This document shows, piece after piece, positions 1-8,373 of a stretch of DNA of 64,000 nt. How positions within the stretch are numbered: the first letter of the stretch is position 1; each line of letters begins with the position of its first letter. The position numbers and the translations under genes were made by a program. This stretch comes from Flavobacterium notoginsengisoli (GTDB lineage Bacteria > Bacteroidota > Bacteroidia > Flavobacteriales > Flavobacteriaceae): assembly GCF_014207905.1 (NCBI RefSeq), contig NZ_JACHLB010000002.1:558001-622000 (forward strand), read 5' to 3'. The notes under the pieces are model-generated. The model was not told where the DNA came from. It saw only the letters and a list, made by a program, of their open reading frames with translations, and searched no databases.

Positions 1-1291
1 CGATGGTTCTAGCCGTTTTGGAGAAAACAATAAATGGGGAACTTTCCCATCTGCTTCTGCAGCGTGGAGAATTTCTAACGAAGAATTTATGGAATCTTCA
101 AAAGGTTGGTTAGACAACTTGAAAGTGAGAGTTGGTTACGGAGTTACAGGAAATCAAGATGGAATTGGTGAGTACAAATCGCTTTCTATTTTAGGAGTTG
201 GAAATGATAGTTACTACGATCCAGTTACTAAAACTTGGAGTTTAGCTTATTCTCCAAAACAAAACCCAAATCCAGATTTGAAATGGGAATCTACAGAGCA
301 AATTAACGTTGGTTTTGATTTCGGACTTTTCAATAGAATTACAGGATCTTTTGAATATTATTCTAAAAAAACAAAAGATTTATTATACACGTATGAAGTG
401 CCTCAACCGCCTTATTTAGTGGGAACAATGCTAGCTAACGTTGGTGAAATGTCTAATAAAGGAGTAGAATTGACTTTGAATGCAGATATCATTAAAGGAG
501 ATAAATTCAACTGGAACGCTAATTTGACATTGGGACATAACGTTCAGAAAATTGAAAAACTTTCTAATCCAACTTATAAAACAGATGTTATTTACAGCGG
601 ATCTCTTCACGGTTTGGCAGGTATGTCTGGACAATATTCTCAGATTATTGCTGAAGGATATCCAGTTGGAACTTTCTGGGGATTCAAAAATGCTGGTTTA
701 GATGCAGATGGAAAAATTCAGTATTACAATGCTGCTAATGAAGTAGTGGCAGAAAGTGCTTTAGTTGATGCTGACAAAAGAGATTTAGGAAATATTCAGC
801 CAGATTTGACTTTAGGTATCGGAATGAATTTCACTTACGGAAATTTTGATCTTGGACTTTCTGGATACGGAATGTTTGGCCAAAAAGCATTAAATGCAAC
901 AAACATGATGTTAAACGATCCAAATAGATTGCCTGCGTTTAATGTGCCAGATGCTTTCTTATCAAGCGGTATTACTTCTGCTCCGAAATATTCAGATTAT
1001 TGGATTGAAGACGCTTCTTTCTTCAGACTTCAAACTCTGTCATTAGGTTATACTTTGCCATTGAAATACAAAAAATCTAAAGTTAGAATGTATGTAATGG
1101 GAGAAAATCTATTTGTAATTACGGGTTACAAAGGTGTAGATCCAGAGATTGGATTAAATGCTCAAGACGGAATAAATCAGACTGGTGTGATGGATCAGAC
1201 TGGTTTAGCAGCTCCTGGAATTGATAGATACAATAATTATCCTCGACCAACAACGATTTCTGTTGGATTAAACTTTACGCTGAATAACTAA
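1..1291 (+). CDS. SusC/RagA-family TonB-linked outer membrane protein, C-terminal part
   Basis: The reading frame is open from base 2, so the start lies outside the window and about 429 residues remain; the family is usually about 1000. What is left is the C-terminal half of the beta-barrel: alternating aromatic and polar strands, a conserved stretch around '[19 protein letters not shown]', and an '[16 protein letters not shown]' ending typical of SusC proteins. SusC forms the outer membrane channel that takes up glycan oligomers with a SusD lid, powered by TonB. The SusD gene follows 29 bp downstream on the same strand, and two glycoside hydrolase genes come after it. The plug and carboxypeptidase-regulatory-like domains cannot be checked here. 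Confidence 0.95.
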   Translation, partial: DGSSRFGENNKWGTFPSASAAWRISNEEFMESSKGWLDNLKVRVGYGVTGNQDGIGEYKSLSILGVGNDSYYDPVTKTWSLAYSPKQNPNPDLKWESTEQINVGFDFGLFNRITGSFEYYSKKTKDLLYTYEVPQPPYLVGTMLANVGEMSNKGVELTLNADIIKGDKFNWNANLTLGHNVQKIEKLSNPTYKTDVIYSGSLHGLAGMSGQYSQIIAEGYPVGTFWGFKNAGLDADGKIQYYNAANEVVAESALVDADKRDLGNIQPDLTLGIGMNFTYGNFDLGLSGYGMFGQKALNATNMMLNDPNRLPAFNVPDAFLSSGITSAPKYSDYWIEDASFFRLQTLSLGYTLPLKYKKSKVRMYVMGENLFVITGYKGVDPEIGLNAQDGINQTGVMDQTGLAAPGIDRYNNYPRPTTISVGLNFTLNN

Positions 1292-1320
1292 GCGAATTTG
1301 ATAACCATAAAATACTAAAA

Positions 1321-2823
1321 ATGAAAATCAAAATAATAGCACCAATACTTTTAAGTATGCTTTTTACGGTATCATGTACTGATTTGGATGAACAGTTGTA
1401 TGATCAAGTAGAAGATGGGAATTTTGGAAACACGACTAAAGAAATTGATGCATTGGTTGGTGGAGCTTATTCTTCATTAAGAGGATTTGCAGATCCGATA
1501 TCGAATAACTACCCAACTTGCGAATATGTTTTCTTTTTAAATGAAACTGTTTCAGATGAAGCGACTATTCCAACAAGAGGTACGAACTGGTACGACGGCG
1601 GACAATATCAAGATGCACAAAGACATACTTGGAAAGCTGACAATAGAATGATTCTTTCGGCTTGGCGTTACAACTATACTGGAATTGCTAAGATCAATGC
1701 GATTATTTATCAGATAAATAAGTCGACTTTAACGGATCAGGCAAAAGCGCCAATTTTTGCTGAATTGAAAGCAGTAAGAGCATATTACTATTACAATCTT
1801 TTAGATTTATTCGGAAATGTGCCAATTGTAACCAATTTTGAAGATACCGATCTTCCGACTAATTCAACAAGAAAACAAGTATATGATTTTGTTGAAAAAG
1901 AATTGACAGATGCAATTCCGTATTTAAATGGAAATGTGGTTTATTCTAAATTGACAAAAAATGTTGCTTATTCAATTTTAGCAAGATTATATCTTAATTC
2001 AGAAGCATTTATTGGAGTTGCGCGTTGGCAAGATTGTATCAATATGTGTCAGAAAGTTACTGGATATACTTTGACGCCAGATTTCTTCGCCAATTTTGCG
2101 ACAGAAAATCAGACTTCTTCTGAAATTATTTTTGCAATTCCTTACGACTCAAAAGCGGGAACTGTTGGAAACTATATGAACTCAATGTCTGCACATTACA
2201 ACCAGAAATTGGCTATTTCTCCAACAGGAAATTATCCTTGGAGTGCCAACGGAATGTGCGCACAGCCAGGAGTATATTCAGCTTTTGCAGATACAGACAA
2301 AAGAAAAAAAGGGATGCTTCATGGAGATCAGATCAATCTAGCAACTGGTTCTGTAATTATGATGGATAATGGAGAACCGCTTACTTACACAGAAAATTTG
2401 ACAAGTTTGACAGATGCTAAAGAAAATGAAGGTGTTCGTCTAGCGAAATATGAAATGAAAGCCGGAGAACAATGGGAGCGTGATCATGACTTTGTTTTAA
2501 TTCGCTATGCAGAAATTTTAATGATGCAGGCAGAATGTTACGTTAGATTAGGTTCGCCAGATTTAGCAAAACCATTTTTACAGCAAGTAGTTACGCGCGC
2601 TGGAGAAGAAATGCCAACTACAATTGACCTTGCGTTTATTGATCAAGAATTGCTGAAAGAATTCACATTTGAAGGAAGAAGAAGAACTGATAACATTCGT
2701 TTTGGAACATTCTTTTTGCCATGGTGGGAAAAAGGAACAACCGAAAAATACAGAGCTATTTTTCCAATTCCAAGTTCAGTGCTTACAACTAATAAAAACC
2801 TGAAACAGAATCCTGGGTATTAG
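1321..2823 (+). CDS. SusD/RagB-family surface glycan-binding lipoprotein
   Basis: 500 residues. The N-terminus is a lipoprotein signal with cysteine in 'LFTVSC' followed by 'TDLDEQ', an acidic stretch of the kind that sends Bacteroidota lipoproteins to the cell surface. The N-terminal helical repeats ('ELKAVRAYYYYNLLDLFGNVP') and the C-terminal block with 'FTFEGRRRTDNIRFG', 'FPIPSSVL' and 'NLKQNPGY' are standard SusD_RagB landmarks. The length is normal for the family. It pairs with the SusC just upstream to capture oligosaccharides. The start is the only ATG ahead of the signal peptide. A strong terminator follows, so the downstream glycosidases may be partly uncoupled. Confidence 0.95.
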   Translation: MKIKIIAPILLSMLFTVSCTDLDEQLYDQVEDGNFGNTTKEIDALVGGAYSSLRGFADPISNNYPTCEYVFFLNETVSDEATIPTRGTNWYDGGQYQDAQRHTWKADNRMILSAWRYNYTGIAKINAIIYQINKSTLTDQAKAPIFAELKAVRAYYYYNLLDLFGNVPIVTNFEDTDLPTNSTRKQVYDFVEKELTDAIPYLNGNVVYSKLTKNVAYSILARLYLNSEAFIGVARWQDCINMCQKVTGYTLTPDFFANFATENQTSSEIIFAIPYDSKAGTVGNYMNSMSAHYNQKLAISPTGNYPWSANGMCAQPGVYSAFADTDKRKKGMLHGDQINLATGSVIMMDNGEPLTYTENLTSLTDAKENEGVRLAKYEMKAGEQWERDHDFVLIRYAEILMMQAECYVRLGSPDLAKPFLQQVVTRAGEEMPTTIDLAFIDQELLKEFTFEGRRRTDNIRFGTFFLPWWEKGTTEKYRAIFPIPSSVLTTNKNLKQNPGY

Positions 2824-2831
2824 GTTTATGA

Positions 2832-2880
2832 ATGTCAGTCTTCCATGTTGGTTAGTCGTGGAAGGCTGACATGTTTTTAA
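2832..2880 (+). terminator. Intrinsic terminator after susD
   Basis: A 14-bp stem (2832-2845 with 2859-2872, one G-U pair) is followed by a T-rich tail. It lies 9 bp after the susD stop, so it likely ends the SusCD transcript or sets a step-down before the hydrolase genes. Confidence 0.8.
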
Positions 2881-2946
2881 TTTTTCTTGTCATAGATTTT
2901 AAAAGGTTGGTAACTGAATTATTAGAATTTAAAAATGATTTTGTTC

Positions 2947-3049
2947 CACGCAGATTCTGCAGATAATAGCAGATTAAATCGGATTTAGTTTTAAATGTTG
3001 AAAAAAATTAATCTGTGTAGATCTGCTTAAATCTTTTTAAATCTGCGTG
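2947..3049. repeat. Imperfect inverted repeat (CACGCAGATT family)
   Basis: CACGCAGATT at 2947-2956 is matched by AATCTGCGTG at 3040-3049. Inside lie repeated AGATCTGC/GCAGATTAAAT-like words on both sides, so the whole 103-bp block can fold into one long imperfect hairpin. It sits between susD and the glycosidase gene and has no reading frame. The 299-bp gap holds only this repeat and the susD terminator; no clear TAnnTTTG promoter was seen for the next gene. Confidence 0.7.
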
Positions 3050-3122
3050 AAAGAAATTAATCAAAATACATTCTTTTAATCTTTATAATCTGCGACAAAA
3101 ACAAAACATAAAGCACGACAAT

Positions 3123-4367
3123 ATGAAAAGATACATCACATCAATGGTTTTAGGTTTAATGAGCATTGTGATGGTTGCTGGCTGCAGCAGCGATGACAAA
3201 GGTTCAGACAAACCAACAGAACCAGAAAAAACAGAACCTGTTGCGATTGAGAAAACCAACAGCACCAAAATTTATATGCACTATATGCCTTGGTTTGAAA
3301 CCAATGAAAGCAGTGCCGATAAAAAATGGGGATATCATTGGACAATGGCTAATAAAAATCCGAATAATGTTGGAGCAAATGGCCGAAGAGAAATTGCATC
3401 GTATTATTATCCGTTGATTGGACCTTATCATTCAGGCGATAAAAATGTGATTGAAAATCATTTATTGTTGATGAAATATTCAGGAATTGATGGAATTCTA
3501 ATCGATTGGTACGGCACTTACGATGTTAATGATTATAGAATGGTAAAAGAAAATACCGATCAGTTAATTGAAATGCTCGAAAAAGTAGGTTTAGAATATG
3601 CAATTGTATATGAAGATCGATTTTTAACCAATGTTGTCAATGCAGGAAAAGCAATTTCGGTAACTGCTGCGGCAAAAACAGACTTAGCTTATGTACAAAA
3701 TAATTATTTTACTGATGCTAATTATATCAAAATTAATGGCAAACCGCTTTTGATGAATTTTGGTCCGATAGTGCTGCAAACAGCTGCCGAATGGACGAAT
3801 GTATTTAATACTTTAACTGCAAAACCAACTTTCTTAACCCTTTGGGATCATTCTGTAAAAGCAGGAGATAATGCTTCAGGAGAATATGCTTGGGTGTATA
3901 AAGACAATAGTTTCTTGACTAATTTTTACACCAATACCAAACCAAAATTAGGTGTTGCAATGGGAGGAGCATATCCGGGTTTTAAAGATTTTTATGCAGA
4001 AGGTGGCGGTGGAGCAGCAATTGGCTGGACAATCGATCATAAAAATGGGGCAACGCTTGATGAAACGCTTACGCTTGCTAAAAATGCTAATGTAAATTAT
4101 CTACAGTTAATTACTTGGAATGATTTCGGAGAAGGAACTATGATAGAACCAACAGTTGAGTTTGGTTATTCTTTCATAGAAAAAATAAAAACTTATGCTG
4201 GAGTAAAAAATACTGATAATATATTTCCAGATATCAGCAAATTGTATGATTTACGCGTACAGAAAAAAGGAAATGTCGAAGCCCAGAAAAAACTCGATCA
4301 AGCGTTTAATTATTATGTTTCAATGCAGCCTGCAAAGGCAAAACAAATAATGAGCGAAATAAAATAG
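3123..4367 (+). CDS. GH71/GH99-like glycoside hydrolase, lipoprotein
   Basis: 414 residues with a lipoprotein signal (cysteine in 'VMVAGC', then 'SSDDKGSD'). The body matches the GH71/GH99-like superfamily: 'YMHYMPWFE' near the start, 'YHSGDKNVIENHLLLMKYSGIDG' further on, 'LIDWYG', and the late motif W332-N-D-F-G-E-G338. In GH99 the same place holds the two catalytic carboxylates (N-E-W-H-E-G). Here the pair is D334 and E337, closer to the W-N-D-[YF]-G-E pattern I associate with GH71 alpha-1,3-glucanases. It sits between SusCD and a GH97 alpha-glucosidase, which favours an alpha-glucan over mannan. Family membership is well supported; the substrate is inference. Confidence 0.8.
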   Translation: MKRYITSMVLGLMSIVMVAGCSSDDKGSDKPTEPEKTEPVAIEKTNSTKIYMHYMPWFETNESSADKKWGYHWTMANKNPNNVGANGRREIASYYYPLIGPYHSGDKNVIENHLLLMKYSGIDGILIDWYGTYDVNDYRMVKENTDQLIEMLEKVGLEYAIVYEDRFLTNVVNAGKAISVTAAAKTDLAYVQNNYFTDANYIKINGKPLLMNFGPIVLQTAAEWTNVFNTLTAKPTFLTLWDHSVKAGDNASGEYAWVYKDNSFLTNFYTNTKPKLGVAMGGAYPGFKDFYAEGGGGAAIGWTIDHKNGATLDETLTLAKNANVNYLQLITWNDFGEGTMIEPTVEFGYSFIEKIKTYAGVKNTDNIFPDISKLYDLRVQKKGNVEAQKKLDQAFNYYVSMQPAKAKQIMSEIK

Positions 4368-4392
4368 AGCTGTAATTAATACAATTTAAATA

Positions 4393-6411
4393 ATGAAAAA
4401 TAGAAAATATAGATACTGTATAATTGCGCTAGCATCAATTGTAATGTTGGCCTGCAGTACTAAAAAAACGTATAAAATCAGTTCTCCAGAAAAAGTCTCT
4501 GAATTAACTTTTGAATTAACGCCATCTGGCCAGCCACAATATAGTTTTTCTTCTAATGGAAAATCAGTTATTGAGCCTTCTTTAATGGGATTTGAGTTTC
4601 AAGGATTAGCTAAAATGACAGACGGTTTTGAAGTAGTTTCTACTGAAGAAAAATCGGCAGATGAAACTTGGGAACAACCTTGGGGCGAATTCAAAAAAGT
4701 GAGAGATCATCATAACGAATTGATTGTTCATTTAAAAGAAGCAAAAGGCGAGGAGCGTTTAGTAGATATTATTTTCAGAGTTTTTGATGATGGTGTAGGA
4801 TTTCGTTACGAATTTCCAAAACAGCCACATTTAGGAAAAGTGAAAATTTCTAATGAAATAACGCAATTTACTTTTAAAGATAATAATGAAGTTTGGTGGA
4901 TTCCGGTTCACCGCGAAAACAGTTATTATGAAAGCGAATATCGTAAAACGTTGATGAGTAAAACCGATACAATTAATACGCCAGCAACTTTCGAAACCAA
5001 AGACAAATTGTATGTAGCGATTCACGAAGCGAATTTAACAGATTTTGCTTCGATGACACTTTTAAAAACATCTGACAAACAATACAAAAGTGATTTAGTG
5101 CCTTGGGCTGATGGTGTAAAAGTATATGCAGAAACTCCTTTTAAAACGCCTTGGAGAACAATTGTAGTTGGTAAAAATCCTGGAGAAGTAGCGACTTCGA
5201 CTATTATGCTAAATCTAAATGAGCCATCAAAAATTGAGGATTTGTCTTGGATCACGCCTTCAAAGTACATTGGAATTTGGTGGGGAATGCATCTAGAAAA
5301 ATACACTTGGGGACAAGGACCAAAACATGGTGCAACAACCAAAAACACAAAAGAGTATATTGATTTTGCCGCAAAAAATGGTTTCGATGGCGTTTTGGTC
5401 GAAGGCTGGAATGAAGGTTGGGACGGCGATTGGACGGCAGACGGTTCTGCATTTAGTTTTGTAAAAGCTTATCCAGATTTTAATTTGGAAGAAATTACAA
5501 AATATGCAGCTGTGAAAAATGTTCGTTTAATTGGACATCACGAAACTGCTGGAGCGACCAAAAATTATGAAAGCCAACTGGAAGACGCTTTCAAACTGTA
5601 TCAGAAAATGGGTGTAAATTCGGTTAAAACAGGTTATGTAAATAAATATTTGGATAAAAAAGAATGGCATGACAGCCAATATGGAGCGCGTCATTACAGA
5701 AAAGTAATTGAAACTGCAGCCAAATATCATATCATGATTGACAACCATGAACCAATGAAAGGAACTGGTTTGCAACGCACTTATCCAAACTTTATGTCGC
5801 AAGAAGGCGGACGAGGGCAAGAATATAATGCTTGGTCTATAGATGGCGGAAATACGCCAGAACATTTAACAACGTTGCCTTTTACAAGAATGCTTTCTGG
5901 ACCGTTTGATTATACTCCCGGTAATTTCAATTTTGATTATAAAACACCATCTGGAGCAAAAGTGCAGACAACTTTGGCAAACCAATTGGCGTTGTATGTA
6001 ATTATTTTCAGTCCGTTGCAAATGGCTTCAGATTTACCTGAAAACTATGAAGGAAAACCTGAATTTCAATTTGTAAAAGATGTGCCTTGTACTTGGTCGG
6101 ATACAAAAGTATTAGATTCAAAAATTGGAGAATACACTACAATTGCCCGTAAAGATTGGGATGAGAAAAATTGGTACTTAGGGTCTATCACAAACAGAAA
6201 TGCGAGAGATTTAAAAGTGGCACTTTCATTCTTGGATAAAGACAAAGAATATGAAGCAGAAATATATGCAGATGGAGCAGGAGCAAATTATAAAACAAAT
6301 CCTTATCCAGTTACAATCTCTAAACAAGCAGTAAACAACAAAACCGTGTTAAACATCAAATTGGCAGCTGGAGGAGGAACAGCTATAAAATTCACTCCAA
6401 AGGAAAAATAA
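4393..6411 (+). CDS. GH97 alpha-glucosidase-like enzyme, SusB (inverting) type
   Basis: 672 residues, lipoprotein-like signal ('IVMLACS'). The order is an N-terminal beta-sandwich, a central TIM barrel and a C-terminal beta domain, as in GH97. The barrel carries 'GIWWGMHLE', 'GFDGVLVEGWNEGWDGDW', 'GHHETAG' (E384), 'VKTGYV', 'DNHEPMKGTG' (E453) and 'SQEGGRGQEYNAW' (E471, E477). The spacing E384-E453-E471-E477 equals that of the SusB acidic residues I recall as 439-508-526-532 (bases, calcium ligand, acid). Retaining GH97 enzymes have an aspartate where this protein has 'KTGYV', so an inverting mechanism is expected. It starts 25 bp after the GH71/99-like gene, likely co-transcribed, and would cut exo-alpha-linked glucose in the periplasm. 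Confidence 0.92.
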   Translation: MKNRKYRYCIIALASIVMLACSTKKTYKISSPEKVSELTFELTPSGQPQYSFSSNGKSVIEPSLMGFEFQGLAKMTDGFEVVSTEEKSADETWEQPWGEFKKVRDHHNELIVHLKEAKGEERLVDIIFRVFDDGVGFRYEFPKQPHLGKVKISNEITQFTFKDNNEVWWIPVHRENSYYESEYRKTLMSKTDTINTPATFETKDKLYVAIHEANLTDFASMTLLKTSDKQYKSDLVPWADGVKVYAETPFKTPWRTIVVGKNPGEVATSTIMLNLNEPSKIEDLSWITPSKYIGIWWGMHLEKYTWGQGPKHGATTKNTKEYIDFAAKNGFDGVLVEGWNEGWDGDWTADGSAFSFVKAYPDFNLEEITKYAAVKNVRLIGHHETAGATKNYESQLEDAFKLYQKMGVNSVKTGYVNKYLDKKEWHDSQYGARHYRKVIETAAKYHIMIDNHEPMKGTGLQRTYPNFMSQEGGRGQEYNAWSIDGGNTPEHLTTLPFTRMLSGPFDYTPGNFNFDYKTPSGAKVQTTLANQLALYVIIFSPLQMASDLPENYEGKPEFQFVKDVPCTWSDTKVLDSKIGEYTTIARKDWDEKNWYLGSITNRNARDLKVALSFLDKDKEYEAEIYADGAGANYKTNPYPVTISKQAVNNKTVLNIKLAAGGGTAIKFTPKEK

Positions 6412-6456
6412 ATTAGTTAGTTTATTTTGAGTTAAGTAAGTTTAAGTTTGGAAGTG

Positions 6457-6492
6457 AACCCGATAACTGAGGAGTTGTCGGGTTTGTTTTTT
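6457..6492 (+). terminator. Intrinsic terminator after the GH97 gene
   Basis: Arms AACCCGA... at 6457-6468 and ...TCGGGTT ending at 6484 form a GC-rich hairpin followed by a run of T. This closes the polysaccharide utilisation locus. Confidence 0.85.
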
Positions 6493-6502
6493 TAGTTTTT
6501 TG

Positions 6503-6527
6503 TTTCAAGTTTCAGGTTTCAAGTTTT
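6503..6527. repeat. Short TTTCARG heptamer repeat
   Basis: Three units alternate TTTCAAG and TTTCAGG with a 7-bp period. The same heptamer recurs at 52504-52533, 52645-52674, 54485-54565 and 55549-55580. Confidence 0.75.
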
Positions 6528-6544
6528 CTCCACTTTGAGTGTAG

Positions 6545-6694
6545 TTTTTAACGCAAAGGGCGATAAGATTTTTGGATAAGCGACTTTTTATAAAAACGCT
6601 AAGTTCGCAAAGCTTTATCTGCACAAAGCTTTGCGAACTTAGCGTTTTCTATTCACAATCTATTAAATATTCTTAGCGTGCTTTGCGTTAAAAA
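6545..6694. repeat. CGCAAAG-family nested inverted repeat with a perfect 24-bp hairpin
   Basis: The inner arms 6593-6616 and 6625-6648 are perfect complements over 24 bp with an 8-nt loop. Outer arms (TTTTTAACGCAAAG at about 6546-6559 and CTTTGCGTTAAAAA at about 6680-6693) enclose them. Other members of this family are at 27055-27131, 52536-52640 and 55602-55739. No coding frame lies inside. Confidence 0.85.
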
Positions 6695-6710
6695 AAGATT
6701 CCAATTTTAA

Positions 6711-6750
6711 AACTTAGAACCTTAGAATCTCACAACCTTAGGAGCTCAAA
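6711..6750. repeat. Single arm of the NNCTRAGR octamer repeat
   Basis: The octamer words CTTAGAAC, CTTAGAAT and CTTAGGAG sit directly against the stop codon of the next minus-strand gene (6752). It is one arm of the family that forms full inverted pairs at 9793-9954 and elsewhere. Together with the heptamer and hairpin repeats it fills the 340-bp gap 6412-6751. Confidence 0.65.
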
Positions 6751-6751
6751 A

Positions 6752-7666
6752 CTAATGCTTATACAGCTTCACATGATTTCCAAAGCTATACGTTGCTGTT
6801 AAAGTCGGGCCATTATATCCCCATTTAAAGAAACCATTTAATCTTTCTTTTTCCATATCGACTCTAACATTCAAACCTGTATAACCAGCTGTTAAACTAA
6901 AATCTTTATAAACATTATAAAGAATAGAAAGATTGTAACTCAATAATCTTCCGTCAAAATCATTGATTTTAATTGCAAAATAATTGAAGTTGGCATAAAG
7001 ACCCACTTTTCTGCCTAGAACAAATTCTCCCCAAATTCCAATATCTGGAAGAGGTGCAGTAAAGCCGAAACTATCTTTATATTCTAAATCTGCTAATTCA
7101 CCAGTTAGTCCAATTCCAACATCAGTAAACATAACGTGCGCTCCAATAAGAGCTCCGATTTCATATTTTGGTTTTGATAAAAATGCATAACCGTACGTAA
7201 TTCTACCGATATGATTGTCCATAAAGGCATAAACAGTAGCATTAACAGGATAAACATGGTCGCGAAATTCAATTTCTTTTTGAAGCGTTTTAGTAGAATT
7301 TCTACTTAAATAGTAATATTCTGTACCAAGTCTTGATCTTCGAGAAATTCTCCATTCAAAAGCACCAAAAAAGGAAGTAGTACTTTTATTAAATCCGAGA
7401 TCTTTTTCAAAATCAATTAAATTACCAAATTCACCATTATTGCTTCCGACTTTGACCTCTGTATTATTAACTGGAAAAAAAACACCAGCAGTTACCTTAA
7501 ATCTTCTAGCGTGCCAAGGAAGATCGTCGGCATAATTATCCTGAAAATTTTCACTTTCGGATTTAACAGTTGTTAAATCTTCAATTGAAGTGCTCTCTGC
7601 AAATGTTTGTGCATTTACTGGAATCCATAAGAGCGTCATTACCAAAAAAATAAATAATTGTTTCAT
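6752..7666 (-). CDS. Putative outer membrane beta-barrel protein, unknown function
   Basis: 304 residues with a clear signal peptide (cleavage likely after 'PVNA' near residue 19). The mature part has many alternating amphipathic strands with aromatic girdles ('VTAGVFFPV', 'FFGAFEWRISRRSRLGTEYYYLS', 'FSLTAGYTGLNVRV') and ends in 'LTATYSFGNHVKLYKH', the pattern of an 8- to 12-stranded barrel. I do not recognise a specific family. It stands alone between the sugar locus and the marR gene, transcribed away from marR. A transport or adhesion role cannot be read from the sequence. Confidence 0.7.
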   Translation of the reverse strand: MKQLFIFLVMTLLWIPVNAQTFAESTSIEDLTTVKSESENFQDNYADDLPWHARRFKVTAGVFFPVNNTEVKVGSNNGEFGNLIDFEKDLGFNKSTTSFFGAFEWRISRRSRLGTEYYYLSRNSTKTLQKEIEFRDHVYPVNATVYAFMDNHIGRITYGYAFLSKPKYEIGALIGAHVMFTDVGIGLTGELADLEYKDSFGFTAPLPDIGIWGEFVLGRKVGLYANFNYFAIKINDFDGRLLSYNLSILYNVYKDFSLTAGYTGLNVRVDMEKERLNGFFKWGYNGPTLTATYSFGNHVKLYKH

Positions 7667-7785
7667 CAGTTTAATTTTTTATTTGATTAGGAAAATTTTA
7701 ACATTAAAGTTAGTAAAATTTATCGTTCAAATTTCTTTTTTAATCTTAATTATTTAATTGAAATAATTGAATATCAATAAAATAT

Positions 7786-7833
7786 GATATTAACTAAAAA
7801 TTAGTTGATATGTCATCCTTTTTTGTAAATTTG
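7786..7833 (+). promoter_or_regulatory. marR promoter with overlapping operator
   Basis: TAAATTTG (7826-7833) fits the Bacteroidota -7 element, and TTG at 7805-7807 lies 18 nt upstream as the -33 element. AGTTGATATGTCA (7803-7815) overlaps the -33 element and matches 9 of 9 leading bases of the palindrome in front of the MATE gene. A further inverted copy (GATATTAACT, 7786-7795) faces it. The -7 element ends 4 bp before the ATG, so the transcript would be nearly leaderless. Confidence 0.6.
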
Positions 7834-7837
7834 CCAT

Positions 7838-8314
7838 ATGAAAAATGTAAATGCAGATAAAGAAAATGTTTCAAATTTTTGGAAAGAAGAAATAGCTGAT
7901 AGTTTCTTCTTTCAAATTCATCGCATGAAAAGGGCAATTTTTAGAAGAACCAATGCGTTAATGACAGAAGCAGGAATTACGTTGCAGCTTGAACAATTGC
8001 CAATATTAATGATTTTGCGTCATAAAGGTCTTTCTCAGCGAGAATTATCAGATAAGACGATGAGAGACAAATCTTCGATCTTGAGAAGCATTACAGCTCT
8101 TGAGAAAAAGAATCTTGTTGAGGTCGTAAAAGATAAAATCGATAAACGAAAAAATATTGTAAGTCTTACGGAGGAAGGTTTTACAATGACAAAAGAAATT
8201 CGTTCTCTTATGAAAAGAGCAGAAGATGAGGTAATGTCTGTTTTTTCTCCAAAAGAAAGAATCGAAGCGCTGCACATTGTTAGATCGTATGCAGATAAGT
8301 TAGAAACGCTTTAA
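7838..8314 (+). CDS. MarR-family transcriptional regulator
   Basis: 158 residues. The winged helix-turn-helix is clear: 'QLPILMILRHKGLSQRELSDKTMRDKSSILRSITALEKKNLVEVV' followed by the wing 'DKIDKRKNIVSLTEEG'. MarR dimers bind short palindromes and are usually released by small toxic ligands. Here the gene lies 59 bp upstream of a MATE exporter, and a perfect 18-bp palindrome in that gap resembles the sequence over its own promoter. Self-control and control of the exporter are therefore likely. The ATG at 7838 is only a few bases from the -7 element; M30 (7925) is a possible second start but would trim the first dimerisation helix. Confidence 0.93.
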   Translation: MKNVNADKENVSNFWKEEIADSFFFQIHRMKRAIFRRTNALMTEAGITLQLEQLPILMILRHKGLSQRELSDKTMRDKSSILRSITALEKKNLVEVVKDKIDKRKNIVSLTEEGFTMTKEIRSLMKRAEDEVMSVFSPKERIEALHIVRSYADKLETL

Positions 8315-8331
8315 TTTTTTTTAAATTTTAA

Positions 8332-8349
8332 AAGTTGATATATCAACTT
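8332..8349. promoter_or_regulatory. Perfect 18-bp palindrome, likely MarR operator
   Basis: AAGTTGATATATCAACTT is its own reverse complement and lies between the marR stop and the MATE start. It shares AGTTGATAT with the site over the marR promoter. Confidence 0.7.
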
Positions 8350-8373
8350 ATTTTTAATTATTATTTCGAATAA

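Noticed and set aside
3175..3431. Short frames on both strands inside the GH71/99-like gene
   Set aside because: They are out-of-frame shadows with no start context and no domain sense.
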